Below are positions 1 to 14,400 of a stretch of 64,000 nucleotides of DNA, piece by piece. The notes beneath the pieces were generated by a model. That model saw nothing but the letters and a program-made list of their open reading frames with translations, did not search any database and had not been told where the DNA came from. The first letter of the stretch is position 1; the number at the start of each line of letters is the position of its first letter. The stretch lies in the NCBI GenBank assembly GCA_949126835.1, contig OX421503.1:4923457-4987456 (forward strand), given 5' to 3'. This DNA is from Anisus vortex (lineage: Eukaryota > Mollusca > Gastropoda > Planorbidae). Position numbers and translations under genes: made by a program.

Positions 1-956
1 GACTCTGTGTGTGGAGTTTATGCCAGGGATACCCCCCCCCCCCTTCTCACCAAAACAATAATTAAAGAATAATACTGTGTAACATTAAAATTATATGTTA
101 CAGGGTGCTAAAGCTATGTCATCTTAGGAAAGTCTTGAAGAGAATTATTATATTGTCACTTACATTGTGCAGCATCTTTGGAAACTTTTACAACTGTTAC
201 AAGTGGAACAATTGTTCTAGGTTGATCTTGATGGTCATGTGAAAGAAGAATATAAACGAATTTTTCACACGATTATTGACATGGCATTTATATAGCACAA
301 AATAACTATCCCCCCAACTTCCTCTAAACATTTTCATGCTAGTGAATTATTTTTTTTTACCTTACAAACCAATAAGTTAAAATACAAGGAAAATGCTGCA
401 TGAAGAAAAAGACTTACTTTTAGAAACAATCTGTGCAGATTCCGGTTTTATGGACACCCCTCCACTCTGACTTTTACATTTAGATGTTCCTTAACAGTGA
501 CGAAGATTAAATTAAATTTTCAAAAACGATGTGGCTATGTATACTGTAGAACTTTAGTCTCTAAACTAATAAGGAAAAGTGAATATTGCTATCTTATCGT
601 ACGTGTAAGGGCATTTTACTGATTCAATATTTTAATAATGTGTTTAACGATCAATATTAATCATTAAATATGAGTTTTTGGTCAGTTGTTTGGGTGGTGA
701 ACCGTCCTGAAAAGTCTTGAGAATGACTTACTTTTATTAGAAAAAGTCACTAAAGTCTCTTGAGCTTTTTTTTCTGTACAAAAAGAAGAAAGACCAATAT
801 CTAAAATGATTCACAAAAATACATTCAGAGTTTGACTGTATATATGTATTTGGGTTAACTATCAGCTTTGCTCAGTGGGTCTCTGAGGCCAAACAGATCT
901 GTTGAAGGGGAGACCTCTATGGTTCTTATGATTAAAATGTTTTATATGTTATAGTG

Positions 957-1160
957 CAGTGGTTGGCAACCTATGGCCAAGTCTGGCATGCCGAGCGATT
1001 CTTATTGGCACGCAGAACGCTCCCAAAGAGGCATTTCATGTCTTTTCTACAATAAATAAAGTGCTAATGCAGGATGGCTTTAGCTGTTGGCATGCTGAAA
1101 GATCTAGAAATCCCACTTTGGTACACTAGTATCAAAAGGATGCCGACCCTTAGCATAGTT
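957..1160. mobile_element. hAT-type MITE, 'GGTCGGCAACC' family, diverged copy
   Basis: The left end is CAGTGGTTGGCAACC and the right end GATGCCGACCCTT. The interior has the family's TTGGCACGCAGAACG, TCTTTTCTACAA and AGAAATCCCACTTTGG segments. Better copies are at 42309-42494, at 25626-27966 and at 48597-51669. I could not fit a clean 8-bp target duplication to this one. Confidence 0.6.
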
Positions 1161-1742
1161 ATTATGTGAAAAAATTGCATACTCTAAAAACAACGACTTA
1201 CTAAATGGAGGCAGAAGCGGAGCTGTTAATGAAGTTTCTTTGGCTTTTTTTTCTAAAGATATATCATGAGCATAGACCAATGATTAAATGTGACACAAAA
1301 ATACATTCAAATTTAAAGACCAATCAAAGAAGAATTTCTAAAAAATGAGCTCATAGTTGATTTTGGTAATGAATAGTATTAAAACTAGTTGTTCCAATTT
1401 TGAGCTTACAGAAAAAAAGGTCATTGTAAATTAAAAAGAAAAAATTTCAACAAGTCCAAAGTGACAAGATTTTAAATTGCTAAGGTAAGCAATCCTAAGA
1501 GGCCCATTCCGAAGTGATCTAATACAGGGGAACAAAGTAAATAATTAACCGTTTATTAAGACAATAAGAACCGGGCTCAGATTCAAAACAGGTGGCAATA
1601 TGAAGTGACGTCCCTTTGTTGCCCTTGTTGTCGAATGGCTACGCGATTTGGATTTTTTCCACCAAATAAAACACACGATTGATAAGTGCCAATATTAAAC
1701 TGATTACTTGAGAGTAATGTTTAATATTCTGTAAGAATGATT

Positions 1743-1748
1743 TTTATT
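1743..1748 (-). promoter_or_regulatory. Candidate poly(A) signal of the receptor gene
   Basis: AATAAA on the minus strand, about 570 bases past the TGA. An ATTAAA variant lies nearer, around 2160. In DNA this AT-rich such hexamers are common by chance, so this is only a candidate end of the 3' untranslated region. Confidence 0.25.
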
Positions 1749-2317
1749 AGCATTCGGATACTGAATGAACATATTAAAATAATTTACATATTTGAAATGA
1801 AAACCTATTCAATTGTTCATTACGTTAACAATTAGCTCAATGGTTCAGATAAAGTGTGCCACGTCTCATATTAAGGCTGAGACCTCTTTACAGGGGAGAA
1901 CTAGTTTAATGCAAAGCCTTTTATGATTTTTTCATCGTTTATCAATTACATGAGTTAAAACGTAACATCTAAAGAAGGGCAACTTAGAAAAACTACTTCA
2001 GAAAAAGTTTCGCTCATGGAAAAAGTGTGGTAAAAATTGGCATAGCTTTAAAAAGGCAAATTTGTTGTTTTTCAAACTTTTCATAAACTATAACAGTAGG
2101 AGAAATGAATTTTTTAAAATATAAATCACTAAATTTTAAAACCACAATTTAAAGTAATATTTAATTCCAGAAATAGATTTATCTTTTATAGGGTGATGAT
2201 TATTTCTATAGAACATCCCTCCATGCTGTTGCATTTTGCATGCTAAGTGTGCTCAAATTCCACAACACGAGAATAAGGGCACTAGAATCACTAGGTGTAG
2301 AGAAAAGGTATTTAAAC

Positions 2318-2406
2318 TCATTTTATCTTCTTACTAGGAGGAGGATTAGGCTTTGGATGGCGCATGGGAACTCTTTCATCAGGCTCATCATAATATGTTT
2401 GGCTAT
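2318..2406 (-). CDS. Terminal coding exon: Tyr and Pro-rich end of cytoplasmic tail
   Basis: The acceptor is TTTCCCCAG just above 2406. The exon enters in phase 1 (completing an Asp codon) and reads 28 codons to a TGA at 2318-2320. The peptide has a tyrosine pair in QTYYDEP and a proline-rich basic end (PKPNPPPSKK). YDEP fits the YxxP form recognised by Crk-type SH2 domains, and the Pro run could bind SH3 domains; both are family knowledge, not shown here. The same sequence is open on the other strand, but only this reading joins a splice acceptor and continues the upstream frame. Confidence 0.75.
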
Positions 2407-5400
2407 CTGGGGAAACAAACAACAAATATATATATTTTGGTACCATGGTATAGATATTTAAAAAACAACAACATAGTAATCAAGATTGTTAGCACTGGAT
2501 GAGACAAAAAGCAGTCATGAAAATTTTCAGCGTTCAAGTTCTAGCCAAGGTCTGCAAGTTTTCCAATAGGTGGACCTGACTTTTACATGTAAATAAACTA
2601 ATGGTACAGTGTGCAAAGTGTCCAAAGTGTGCGTACAACAGCTCCCTGGGTAGCATCTGCATCTTTAAGAGAGTAATACTGCAAATTTAATAGGTACTCA
2701 AAACTGATTTTAATTTTTCAAGCTATTGAGCTTTTTTTTATGTTTAATAGAAAGACAAAATGATTCTAAGAACTTTGATACCAATTTTATGACTGTACGT
2801 TAATTTTTAAGAAAGTTATCAAATTTTGAAATTTTACAAGTGGGTTACCTTTAGCCATTTCACAAAGTCCTATTTTTAGAAGTCCTTATCTCAAAAAGTA
2901 AATTGGCTATGGCTATGTTACTTTGTTTACAAACACAAAAGTTTATAGAGAAGAGACCCAATTTTTTTCGTGAATGTGGTGCATTTGAAAAATATAAAAA
3001 CATCGATGTAAAAATCATTTTTTCATACTTTTTGCAGTTTTTTTCAAGGGAGACAAAAAACGCAAATCTGACCTATTTTTAAAAAATCACTAAACATTAC
3101 CTAATTTTAGTAGAAACTCATGTTATATATCAAATTAGAGGAAATTCAATGCTCTATAGAGACCTACTAAATTGGCACTGTTTCAAATTATCAAAATTTA
3201 ATCATTTTATTGAAACAAAGTGTTCTAGCAAAATGTTTTGTTTTTTAGCCATTTATAAATATTTGCAAAAATTTAACGAATCTTTGTAAATGTAAAAATA
3301 TTACATCAATTTGAAGTTCATTTAAATTGCACAACGTTTAGATTAAAAAATGTTACAAAATGTACTGTATAAGTGGGTATACGGACAATGATTGACAATC
3401 ATGTACTTGAATGTAAAACAAACAACAGCAGTTTTTATATAGTGCAAGAGTGGAGCATTAAAAATTAAATAAGGCAAGTTAGTACATTATTTAATAATAC
3501 ACATTTTAAGGTAACAGTTATACGTGTTTCATTTTCAAGAGAAAGTTTTCAAATGTTAATTTAAGGTTTAAAATAACAACTATTGACTACTGTTTAGGCT
3601 AAAACCATGCTATTGATAGTAGTAACAATAATAATAATAATCAGTTTTATCCCATGCCTAAAAATAAAATATATAATTACATTATAAACTTAAAACTGTT
3701 CAATATATCACTTGAACATAAGATTTGATTTGTTTTCTCTATTTTTTTACATTGGTATAAAGTATAAAGACCTATATCTAATGGTCCTTAACACTAACCA
3801 AGAACGCCTATCACAAGCATTATATTCTAAGCTGTAGTTTTTTTGTATAGATAAATATTTAAAGAATCACATTTTTAGTTTCACTATTGATATTTCGATA
3901 ACTTATTAATTGTTCAGTAGTTTAGGGGAAAATTGTGCATTATTTGAGAATTAGCCCCGTTCGTTCATTATTGCACTTCGCCCACCCCCGCACTTTATAC
4001 TAGTTGTGTTCGCTGTCCTTCCTACTTGTCACTATTTCCCACCCCCACTACGCTACTAGTAATAATACATTTTTAGCTCATATACTTTTATTTTAATTAT
4101 ACATTAACAATTATGAAACATATCTCTTATATCGACCTAATTTTAACTTTCATCTATTAGTAGTTCGCAAAAATATATTTGTTTTTATATCAGAACAAAC
4201 CATCTTTTCTACCTCTTGCCGTCCACGTTTCGCCCCCCTCCCCTCCCATACACACACATATAAAATGATACGAATCTACCCTATGTTCCCCTCCCCAACC
4301 ATACTATTTTGTTTTTATTTGGTGCAGATCAGAATACAGAGGGTATTTGCATATAGGCCACAAAGTTAGCAATGCAGTATAATCTATGATTTTAATGGAA
4401 GGCTGTTGATGAATGAATGAGTATAAACGCATGAAAATTTATAAATGAAATGTATTATATAAGTCACTTTATGGACTCTATTCCCTCCCATATTTCAACT
4501 TCTGTCAATTTTGTCAACCCAGTTTTCTGTATTTAGTTGACATAATTAATGGACGACTCTTATGTAGGCTTTTTGATTATGACTGATTGTCATTATAATT
4601 ATTCCTAGGCAATACATAGAAATTCACAAACATAATAAATATATATAATATCCGCCAATAAACATATAACGAATCGAGAATTTACAATAAACTTTTAAGT
4701 TCAGGCTAGATCTGATAATCTTATTAGAATTATTATTGTTAGGCCTACGCATGACAAACCATTATTCAATAAATGTTTAAAAAATGACTTAGCCCTAACG
4801 ATGAATTATTAAACATATGACATGGTAGAAATATTCTTCAAGCGCAAACATAATAATAGTATTGTATTATTCTAAAGATTAAAATATGTCTTTTATTACC
4901 CACATTAGATTTGTCACAGTAGGCCTCACAGCTATTGCATTTTGTAGGCCTTATGTAGTATGAGTGTAGGCTAGACAATATTATTGTACATTTATGTGCT
5001 TAAAATAGCTTCCTTTCCACAAAAACTAAATAAAATACTGTCTGGTTCAATTTAAATGTTATTATAAGTGTGTAAAACTACTTAATTTTATACTTAATTC
5101 GTTTAATTCATAATATTTCCCATAGCTTCGTTAGTCCACCAAAGATCAAATTTACCTATTGTTTACATTGACAACAGATGGAAGATCCAGTTTGCATGTC
5201 AAATTACATATTATAATATCATTTCCTGGAAATAAAAATTATTAATTCAATATCTTTAGCATACTTACTTTAAAATAAATGTAATTTTAGTTTATTTTAT
5301 GACCAGAAAAAAATTAGCCTTATACTTAAACTTAATAGGGGTTTAGGAGACTCGAGAACAAGTAATTTAAGGTGGTAAATCTAAAACAATTTTATTAAAA

Positions 5401-8400
5401 TAAAATAAATAAAATAATATATACATACAATTTTTTACATAAAATTCATTGTATATTATTAATCTATGATATTGAATTGTTTTACTTAATTTCTAAAGTG
5501 ATAAAATTTGATACAACACCTTTATTGGTAACGACTCTACAAATAGCGGACATCGCGGCGGGCATGTTTTTACGGCGGGAAAATACTATTTTATAGGGTT
5601 TATCTTGCCCGTTGGGCAAAATGGGCCATAATATATAGACTAATAATTCTTTCAGATTTTTACAGGAAAATGGACCAGCTTTTCAGTGGTGGTTACAAAA
5701 AATCTTCAAAATGTTTTTTTCTTAAAAAATAAAAAAATTTTCTTAGATAATTTAAATATTAAAAATGTTTAATATAAACAATCAATTTTAAATACATATG
5801 GTGATAAAGGCCATTTATTCATGTACAATCGAGTGAAAAAATTATCTTTCTATCTTGAATGGTAGATTTTGCCTAGAAAATTTAGTACGAGAGGTGTCGA
5901 AAACTTAATAACGCGCAAAAAACGGAAGCCAGTTTTGAGTACCTACTTTTAACCAATGTTTTGTTGAACATGATACATTTGACATTCAGAGCTTTGACTC
6001 AAGGACGGATAATATGATAAAAACTTAATTTAAATAGTGTGCAGCAAATTAGTAGTAAAAGTAAAGTACCCTTTCTCTGGCAATGACATATTATGGGATA
6101 TGTGGCCAGCACAATGCCCAGCCACCTTTACTTTAACTCAACTACTGTCAGGTACCCATCAGAGCTGGGTAGACTCAGGGAAATACTAGGTGATTGTGTG
6201 GCCAGCACAATGCCCAGCCGCCATTACTTTAACCCAACTAATGTCAGGTACCCATCAGACCTGGGTAGACTCAGGGACATACTAGGTGATTGTGTGGCCA
6301 GTACAATGCCCAGCCACCATTACTTTAACCCAACTAATGTCAGGTACCCATCAGACCTGGGTAGACTCAGGGACATACTAGGTGATTGTGTGGCCAGTAC
6401 AATGCCCAGCCACCATTACTTTAACCCAACTAATGTCAGGTACCCATCAGAGCTGGGTAGACTCAGGGACATACTAGGTGATTGTGTGGCCAGTACAATG
6501 CCCAGCCACCATTACTTTAACCCAACTAATGTCAGGTACCCATCAGAGCTGGGTAGACTCAGGGACATACTAGGTGATTGTGTGGCCAGTACAATGCCCA
6601 GCCACCATTACTTTAACCCAACTAATGTCAGGTACCCATCAGAGCTGGGTAGATACAAGGATACAAAATCCTAGCCTTCACCATGATTTGAACCCAGAAC
6701 CTTCAGAATGCAAGCTTGGTCACCCTGCCCCTAGTATGTAGGTGTTAGATGATTTTAAACAAATGATGCATTGATAATTTACATTAATGGTATTACCTTC
6801 ATTATCCTCTAGAATATCCTGTAGCTCTACTGCACTTATGTCTACATCTGTCCTTTCTTCTTCATCTGACCCTCTATATGCTGTTTCTGTACATAAAATT
6901 TACAATATCATTTTACAAACTATTGCCTTTTTTTATTAGAGCTTAAACTAATGTCCACCATCAGTAGTTACAAAATCCATAAGGAAATGTCTATTATTCC
7001 TTGTTTCTATTTCTGTTGGTGAGTTAAGTCAAGTTCCCCTCTGTGCGACTTGGTTGCATTTAGCTAAGGTGATAATTAATGATGTAGAGCCCTAAAGGCA
7101 GTTAGGTCAGTACAGTAACATTTCTTCAGAGTAGGGTATGACTGAAATGAACCATAAGCTTATTTATGCAGCGAATAAATTAATGCGTATGGAAGAGTGG
7201 CACTCCTGTCTAAAGGCACACCAACATGTGATATAGTTATACAGTATGTCACGTCTTCAGCATATATTGGTGTGTACACTTGACACTACCTCCACTTGGA
7301 GCTCTCACTTGTATGAAATCAAATTACTAGAATGGTGTGAGCCTCGTGTACCTTTAAGGTAGCGCAGCTAGCACAGTGGCTAAGGTATGTTGCCACCAGT
7401 AGTGGGAAACAGTATCCTCTTGATCATTACATTTCGCCTTGCATCAGAATTGTTGACTGTGCCCATCCAGTCGCCCCACCTGTTTCCACAAAAAAGGCAA
7501 TGTTTCTGCGTGAGACACAACAGGGGCTGTCCATAATTTGTCAGCCTACAGGTTGACAACATTTCACCAGCTCTTAGACCCCATGGGTATATATTTCATG
7601 TTAACAAGCTTCTGCTTTGAAAACTCACATTTTAGTTAGACATAATCAAATGTAAGTGTAAGGTATATATAAATAAATAATACATTCACAGTACATTCAT
7701 CAGGACTGTAAATTTAAAAATTACTTACAGACTTACAGGTGAATTATAAAGAACTCTCAGGTGACGTAAAATGGCCCCACAGATGAAATACAAAATTACT
7801 AAAGGTGAAATAAAATTTCCCAACAGGTGAAATAAATATGCACCCACAGGTGAAATTAAGAGTCATCACAGGTGAAAAAAAAAGTTCCCACAGGCAGGGA
7901 CGACGTCACGAGGGGACTGATTACAATATTAGATATAGGCACACATAATCAAAATTAGGTGTCGTGCTAGACCAACATGCTACATTACATACTAAGATTT
8001 TGATCAACAATTTGATGACAGTGTTGTTTCTATATTTATATTATCTTTAATCCCTGCAAAAATGGAAGAATTTTTGTATTTGAAGAAAAAAAAGACATGA
8101 CTATTCACTGTTACAAAAATAATAAATTTTTTTTGTTTAGAAAAGCAATTGTTTGCAATAAGCCGTTGATTTAAAAAAAAAAATCAATAATAAATAACTA
8201 ATAATATCAATTTTTTCATTACCTTGATCTTCTTGTGAATCTTTCTTCTTTTTTTTGTTGAAGAAGAGCCCTGTTTGAAAAAGAAATACAATAAAGTAAA
8301 AAATCATTTTTAAAAAAAAAAAGGAAAAAAAAATGTTCACGTTTGGGGGATTTTTCAGTTTATGATCAGTTTTTTATTTGGTCCACCTCAGCTATTTAAT

Positions 8401-11400
8401 AGTGACGACAGTTCATGTGGTAAAGAACATACAGTATTCAAAATAATCAAATAAAGACCATACAGAAATTAGACTTTTACTGAACATAGAGCATACAGAA
8501 ATTAGAAAATACAGAATATAGAGCATACTGAAATTAGAAAATACAGAATATAGAGCATACTGAAATTAGAAAATACAGAATATAGAGCATACTGAAATTA
8601 GAAAATACAGAATATAGAGCATACTGAAATTAGAAAATACAGAATATAGAGCATACTGAAATTAGAAAATACAGAATATAGAGCATACTGAAATTAGAAA
8701 ATACAGAATATAGAGCATACTGAAATTAGAAAATACAGAATATAGAGCATACTGAAATTAGAAAATACAGAATATAGAGCATACAGAAATTAGAAAATAC
8801 AGAATATAGAGCATACTGAAAATTAGAACATACAGAATATAGAGCATACAGAAATGAGAAAATACAGAATATAGAGCATACTGAAAATTCGAACATACAG
8901 AATATAGAGCATACAGAAATTAGAAAATACAGAATATAGAGCATACTGAAAATTCGAACATACAGAATATAGAGCATACAGAAATTAGAAAATACAGAAT
9001 ATAGAGCATACTGAAAATTCGAACATACAGAATATAGAGCATACAGAAATTAGAAAATACAGAATATAGAGCATACAGAAATTAGAAAATACAGAATATA
9101 GAGCATACAGAAATTAGAAAATACAGAATATAGAGCATACAGAAATTAGAAAATACAGAATATAGAGCATACAGAAATTAGAAAATACAGAATATAGAGC
9201 ATACAGAAATTAGAAAATACAGAATATAGAGCATACAGAAATTAGAAAATACAGAATATAGAGCATACAGAAATTAGAAAATACAGAATATAGAGCATAC
9301 TGAAAATTCGAACATACAGAATATAGAACATACAGAAATTAGAAAATACAGAATATAGAGCATACAGAAATTAGAAAATACAGAATATAGAGCATACTGA
9401 AAATTCGAACATACAGAATATAGAGCATACAGAAATTAGAAAATACAGAATATAGAGCATACTGAAAATTCGAACATACAGAATATAGAGCATACAGAAA
9501 TTAGAAAATACAGAATATAGAGCATACTGAAAATTCGAACATACAGAATATAGAGCATACAGAAATTAGAAAATACAGAATATAGAGCATACTGAAAATT
9601 CGAACATACAGAATATAGAGCATACAGAAATTAGAAAATACAGAATATAGAGCATACAGAAATTAGAAAATACAGAATATAGAGCATACAGAAATTAGAA
9701 AATACAGAATATAGAGCATACAGAAATTAGAAAATACAGAATATAGAGCATACAGAAATTAGAAAATACAGAATATAGAGCATACAGAAATTAGAAAATA
9801 CAGAATATAGAGCATACAGAAATTAGAAAATACAGAATATAGAGCATACAGAAAGTAGAAAATACAGAATATAGAGCATACTGAAATTAGAAAATACAGA
9901 ATATAGAGCATACAGAAAATTCCAACATACAGAATATAGAGCATACAGAGATTAGAACATACAGAATATAGAAAAAAAAGAATATGGAAACTACAAAATT
10001 TAGAACATACATGCACATCATATATGGATTATGGAAACACGTATTGTAACAACACAGAATATAAAAACATATATATACATATATATATATATGTTCATTA
10101 GGCTCAACAAAGGATGACTGCGTCTGTCCATGGAAACAAAAGGTCTGATGTCATTTGATTGCAAGAGAGAAATGGTGCAAAGGCTTTAAAATGTACAAGG
10201 TATTAAGCTTTTCAAAAGCCATTTAACCTCTTAAATACTGTGGACGCAACATCGACGTCGTCATTTCCGTACACTTAAATACAGAGGACGTCACACCATC
10301 GTCATAAATAAACAAAGAAATGGTAAAAATATGCAATCAAGCAAATTTTTATATTAAAAACCTGCGTTAGTTTAAAGGGTTAAGAGTGAGCAGTGTGGTC
10401 TGAAACTTTAGGATATGGGAGTGACCAAAACATTACCTCATTACTACATTACTACATTGATCTACACAATGGAAAAATAAACTTGTATATACTTTAAACA
10501 GACTAAAATAGTGTTGTGCAAACGTTTTGTGCGTAGGACCACATTGACAAAGGTAAAGCTATTGGCGGGGCACATATATATTATTCCTACTTTGTTTGCA
10601 GCAATTCTGTCATAATAAGTAATTATGAATTATTTATAGGTTATTAAACAAGTATTACAATTTTATTGTGCTTATATTCTTATACATCATTTTTTACAAT
10701 ATGGACAAATCCTTTGATTCATTTGACAACAAGATTTTTTGTTTTATTAACAATTTTAACAAAATATATTATCAATCAAAGGCTTTAATTTTGACAAAAG
10801 CCGCCTAATTTGTTGCTACAATTATTGATTTTTATTGAGATGTGTGTAACTGCTTGGAACTTTTGACAATATTTTTGAAATTTCTTAAAATGTTAAACAG
10901 TACATGAAATTCAGAAAAATTTTTGCAAATAAAAATTATTTTTTTTTTGTTTCTAAAAGCGTTTCTAAAATGCCATTGAGAAATATCAGTTGAGGGGACC
11001 GCATGCGGCTCACAGGCCGTAGTTGCCAACCCTGGTCTAAAACGTCTGTCCTGATAGATGGGATTAAATAAAAACTGGATAATCAACTTAGACCTTAGAG
11101 TGGCTAAGTCCCATGAGAGATAAATGGAAGGTGGCCTGTCTTAAATTGGCAAGTTGGGTGCAAATGCAAGCTCTTAAGAAAAATTATGTGTCTCCAAATG
11201 TCTAGTTTTATTAAATAAGTCTTAAGTTCAAAAAGATCAACAATACATTAAAAAAGTTACATTCACCTTTCACATATCTTGAAGCACTGAATGATCTCTC
11301 CTTGGACTTCTCTGAGTAAAGAAACACATAAGATGCAATCTTAAATATTTACATTGTCACAACTGACATTTTGAAAGATGAGATAACACCATTTTGAAGC

Positions 11401-14400
11401 TGGATCAAATCTACTAGGCTTGCAGAAGTTTTACACTGGTGTCTCCTTGAATAATGCCATGTACCCAAAGTGTAACAAGCGTAACTAAAACTATAGTCAA
11501 AGATTTATATTACAATTATATACTGGCAAGATTAAAAATGTTACCCCTTAAAAAATTATCCCATCATTTCCTGCTCTGGCTTATTTGTACACTTTTACTT
11601 AATGACTTACTTAAATATATATAACACATATAGTAGCCTTTATACAGCATACAACAAATATCTTATCTTATACATTACAGACGCTCCTTCTATAAAGAAG
11701 ATTATTGCGTCCTACGCTCATCCGTGGTCCGAGTCTAGTCTTGCATTTTTATTAATGTTTTAAATGATGTTAAGTTACTGGTTTTCCTGGTTTGTTCAGG
11801 CAACCCATTCCATGCCCGAATGCCACTCGGGAAGAAAGAGTACTTATATGCATTTGTTCTCGCATAAGGGACAAGGAAAGTGTTTCTATCTTTATGTTTA
11901 TCTGAGATTTGTATACACTTTTTCAGACTAGACAAATCTTTACTATAAGTAAAGTCAATTGAAAATGTATTTTAAAAAAATGTAATCTTGGGATAAAGTA
12001 TACATTTATTTTATAGGTCTATCATCATCATAATCTGATCAAAATTGTTAACTTTTTCCCCTTTGTGACCCATAATGTCATTGTCTTGGCCTGTTACTGG
12101 GTTGGAACAAAGCATATATATTGGATGCTCTGATGAATTCAATTTCAGCAGATTTCATGTCAAGGACAGGTAATGGCTTTCAATTTTACAAAAAAAACAA
12201 CTATACCTCGCTAGTGGATACTGACGAATAGAGATAAAGATTAAATAATCAACTCACGCTTCAAGTGATCACCTCTGTTTTCACCTTTAAATAAAGTATA
12301 AAAAAACAAAAGTATCAGTTATGGTTCAAATGAATGGATATTTAAGGGCACTTACTCTAGAATCATTTCAAAATGCCCATAATTTTCAAAAACTTTAGGA
12401 AAATTCACATAGCAATATAAAACAGTATGTCTTAATGTTAAACAGTAGTATAATTATAATGTAGGTATTATAGTTCAAATTAGAAAACAATTTTAGGGCC
12501 TGCCCTTTCCTCGTACATAAGGAAAAAAAAAACTTTGTCATCTAATTAAAAAAAAAAAAAAAAGGAATTTGCAAGCTTTGGATCGCCATGCTGAGGGTCT
12601 TCAGTGCAACAGAAATTTGTTTCCTTGAGTGACCCAAAGCGATTAGGGCATCTTGCAGGTCAAACAAGCCTCTGGCATATCAAGTCCATCAAAAATGGTC
12701 TCCTTATCACTTTTTATTAACCTTTTAAACCTACAAGCCTAATATAAAAATGAGATTTTCTATTTCAAGTCCAATTAAAATAGATAAATTTAATTTCTCC
12801 ATTACAGTTTGCAGTCCAGATTTTCACACCACTTTTCACAAGTGTTATCTTCAAATGCGAGCAAATATTGTAGGCCAGATTCTACATCAGTAACGCTTAC
12901 CGCTGTTACGCTGCTTGCGTTTGCAGCACAGAACAATCACGACGATGGATACAGCAGCGATGCCAGCTACTGCTACAACGATGGTCAGTGTGGTGGCGTC
13001 TATTAAAACTTTATTACCAGCTGTGTAAAACAAAAACAAAAAAAAATGCGTTCAAAATGGATTTTAAAATGTGCACCATAGACTGTAATGTAAAGAGTTA
13101 AATACTGGATTTTGACGGGTGGGGTGGAGGGCATATGGCTGAAATTATGAAAGATTGCATTGTCAGATGTAACTAGTCTATGTGCTAAGTTTCAGCTCTA
13201 CAGCATGACAAAAAGTGGGTCAGTTAAACCTCCAAAGATAGGGGCAGTTGCATATCACAAACATTGAGAGAACGTTTTGGGAAGTTAATTTTTAAGGGAT
13301 TTATAAATGGAATGCACAAGGGGCAAACTAAGATGGTCGTGCTAAACAGCAGAGGATGAAGGTGTTATATAAACAGATGTAATGTATATCTGCTAAACCA
13401 GACATATTGAAGTAGACACATATTTACGTTTTATTAAAAAATAACCTAATTAAATTACGAAGCATACAAGTGAACTGTATTGCAAGCACGATGCCACACC
13501 ATTTTTACTTTTACAAGACTAGAACCCCACTTCTCTACGAGAGAATGCGAGCTGAGATCACTGTATTAGGGCTTGGAGAAAGAAATACCCAGTTGTGATA
13601 CATCCCCAAAAAGGGTTAGCGCAAATGGTTGCCCGTCCCTGTCCACTCTAAGTTCCTGCAAGGCGGGGCAGTCTGCAAGCAAGTGCTCGACAGTCTCTTT
13701 AGCCTCTCTGCAGTTTCCACAACGCAAATCAACTTGAGGCCTGAACCCACTAAAGTAACTGGGCTAATGTAGATGATTCCCTTCTCCTGAGCTTCTACCA
13801 CGGGTCGGTTCAATACTTTCACCAACTAATATCAGGTACAAATATTGTAGCTGTGTAGACTCATAAAAAAAAACAATTGTCATTTGACTTGGATTCAAAC
13901 TGAGACCTTACAAAGGGGAGTAAATTGGATCCCACATTTGAATGTTATACCTGGCACGAGGCTGAACACGAACTGCAGGTCATTCCCTATGCCGTTGCTG
14001 ACATTTACAGCATAAGTATAAGCAGCTAGCTTGTCTTCCTTCAGCGTGTCCATGATAACTATCAGTTTACCAGAGAAGAATGTTGTTTCTTGGTACAGCA
14101 CAGAGAAGTCCTTTCCATCTATCAGTTGCCCCCTGCCTGGGCTGAACACTGTGAAGTTGTTCGGCTTTGGGTAGCCGAGCAGGTCTGCAGATGCTGTCGC
14201 TATCCTACCAGAATTCACTTCAAACTCCAAATTTGATGGTCCTAACAGTTGAACTTCACCTGTTTAAAAACAACAATTTAAAAAAATGCAATGAATAAAA
14301 GAGTATTTTTTTCTATGTTGAAAGGATTTTGTTAAATGTAAGGGTTCTGGACTTCTGATTAAAGTATTATTCTCTTACAAGTTAACTTTTTATTTAAGCC

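Larger units (their letters stand above)
1..2317. other. 3' flank / 3' UTR region of the receptor gene
   Basis: AT-rich sequence with short C and A runs. Apart from the MITE at 957-1160 and the candidate poly(A) signal, I see no gene or structured element. Confidence 0.5.

Noticed and set aside
5135..5230. Additional tail exon with acceptor TTTCCAG and donor ATAG|GTAAAT
   Set aside because: It would end in phase 2 and break the frame into the terminal exon, and the encoded peptide has no supporting feature.
6093..6674. 193-codon ORF with a 32-residue repeat (VASTMPSHHYFNPTNVRYPS...)
   Set aside because: It is the tandem body of SINE-2 read in one frame. Single copies of the same sequence occur at 35080, 54660 and 61370 as SINE body without coding sense.
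8726..10016. ORFs of 83-85 codons over the 32-bp array
   Set aside because: Low-complexity readings of the minisatellite with no start context or splice support.
8424..10016. CRISPR-like regular repeats
   Set aside because: Units are contiguous with no unique spacers, and the DNA is eukaryotic.
12809..13006. Plus-strand ORF of 65 codons
   Set aside because: It is the antisense shadow of the transmembrane exon.
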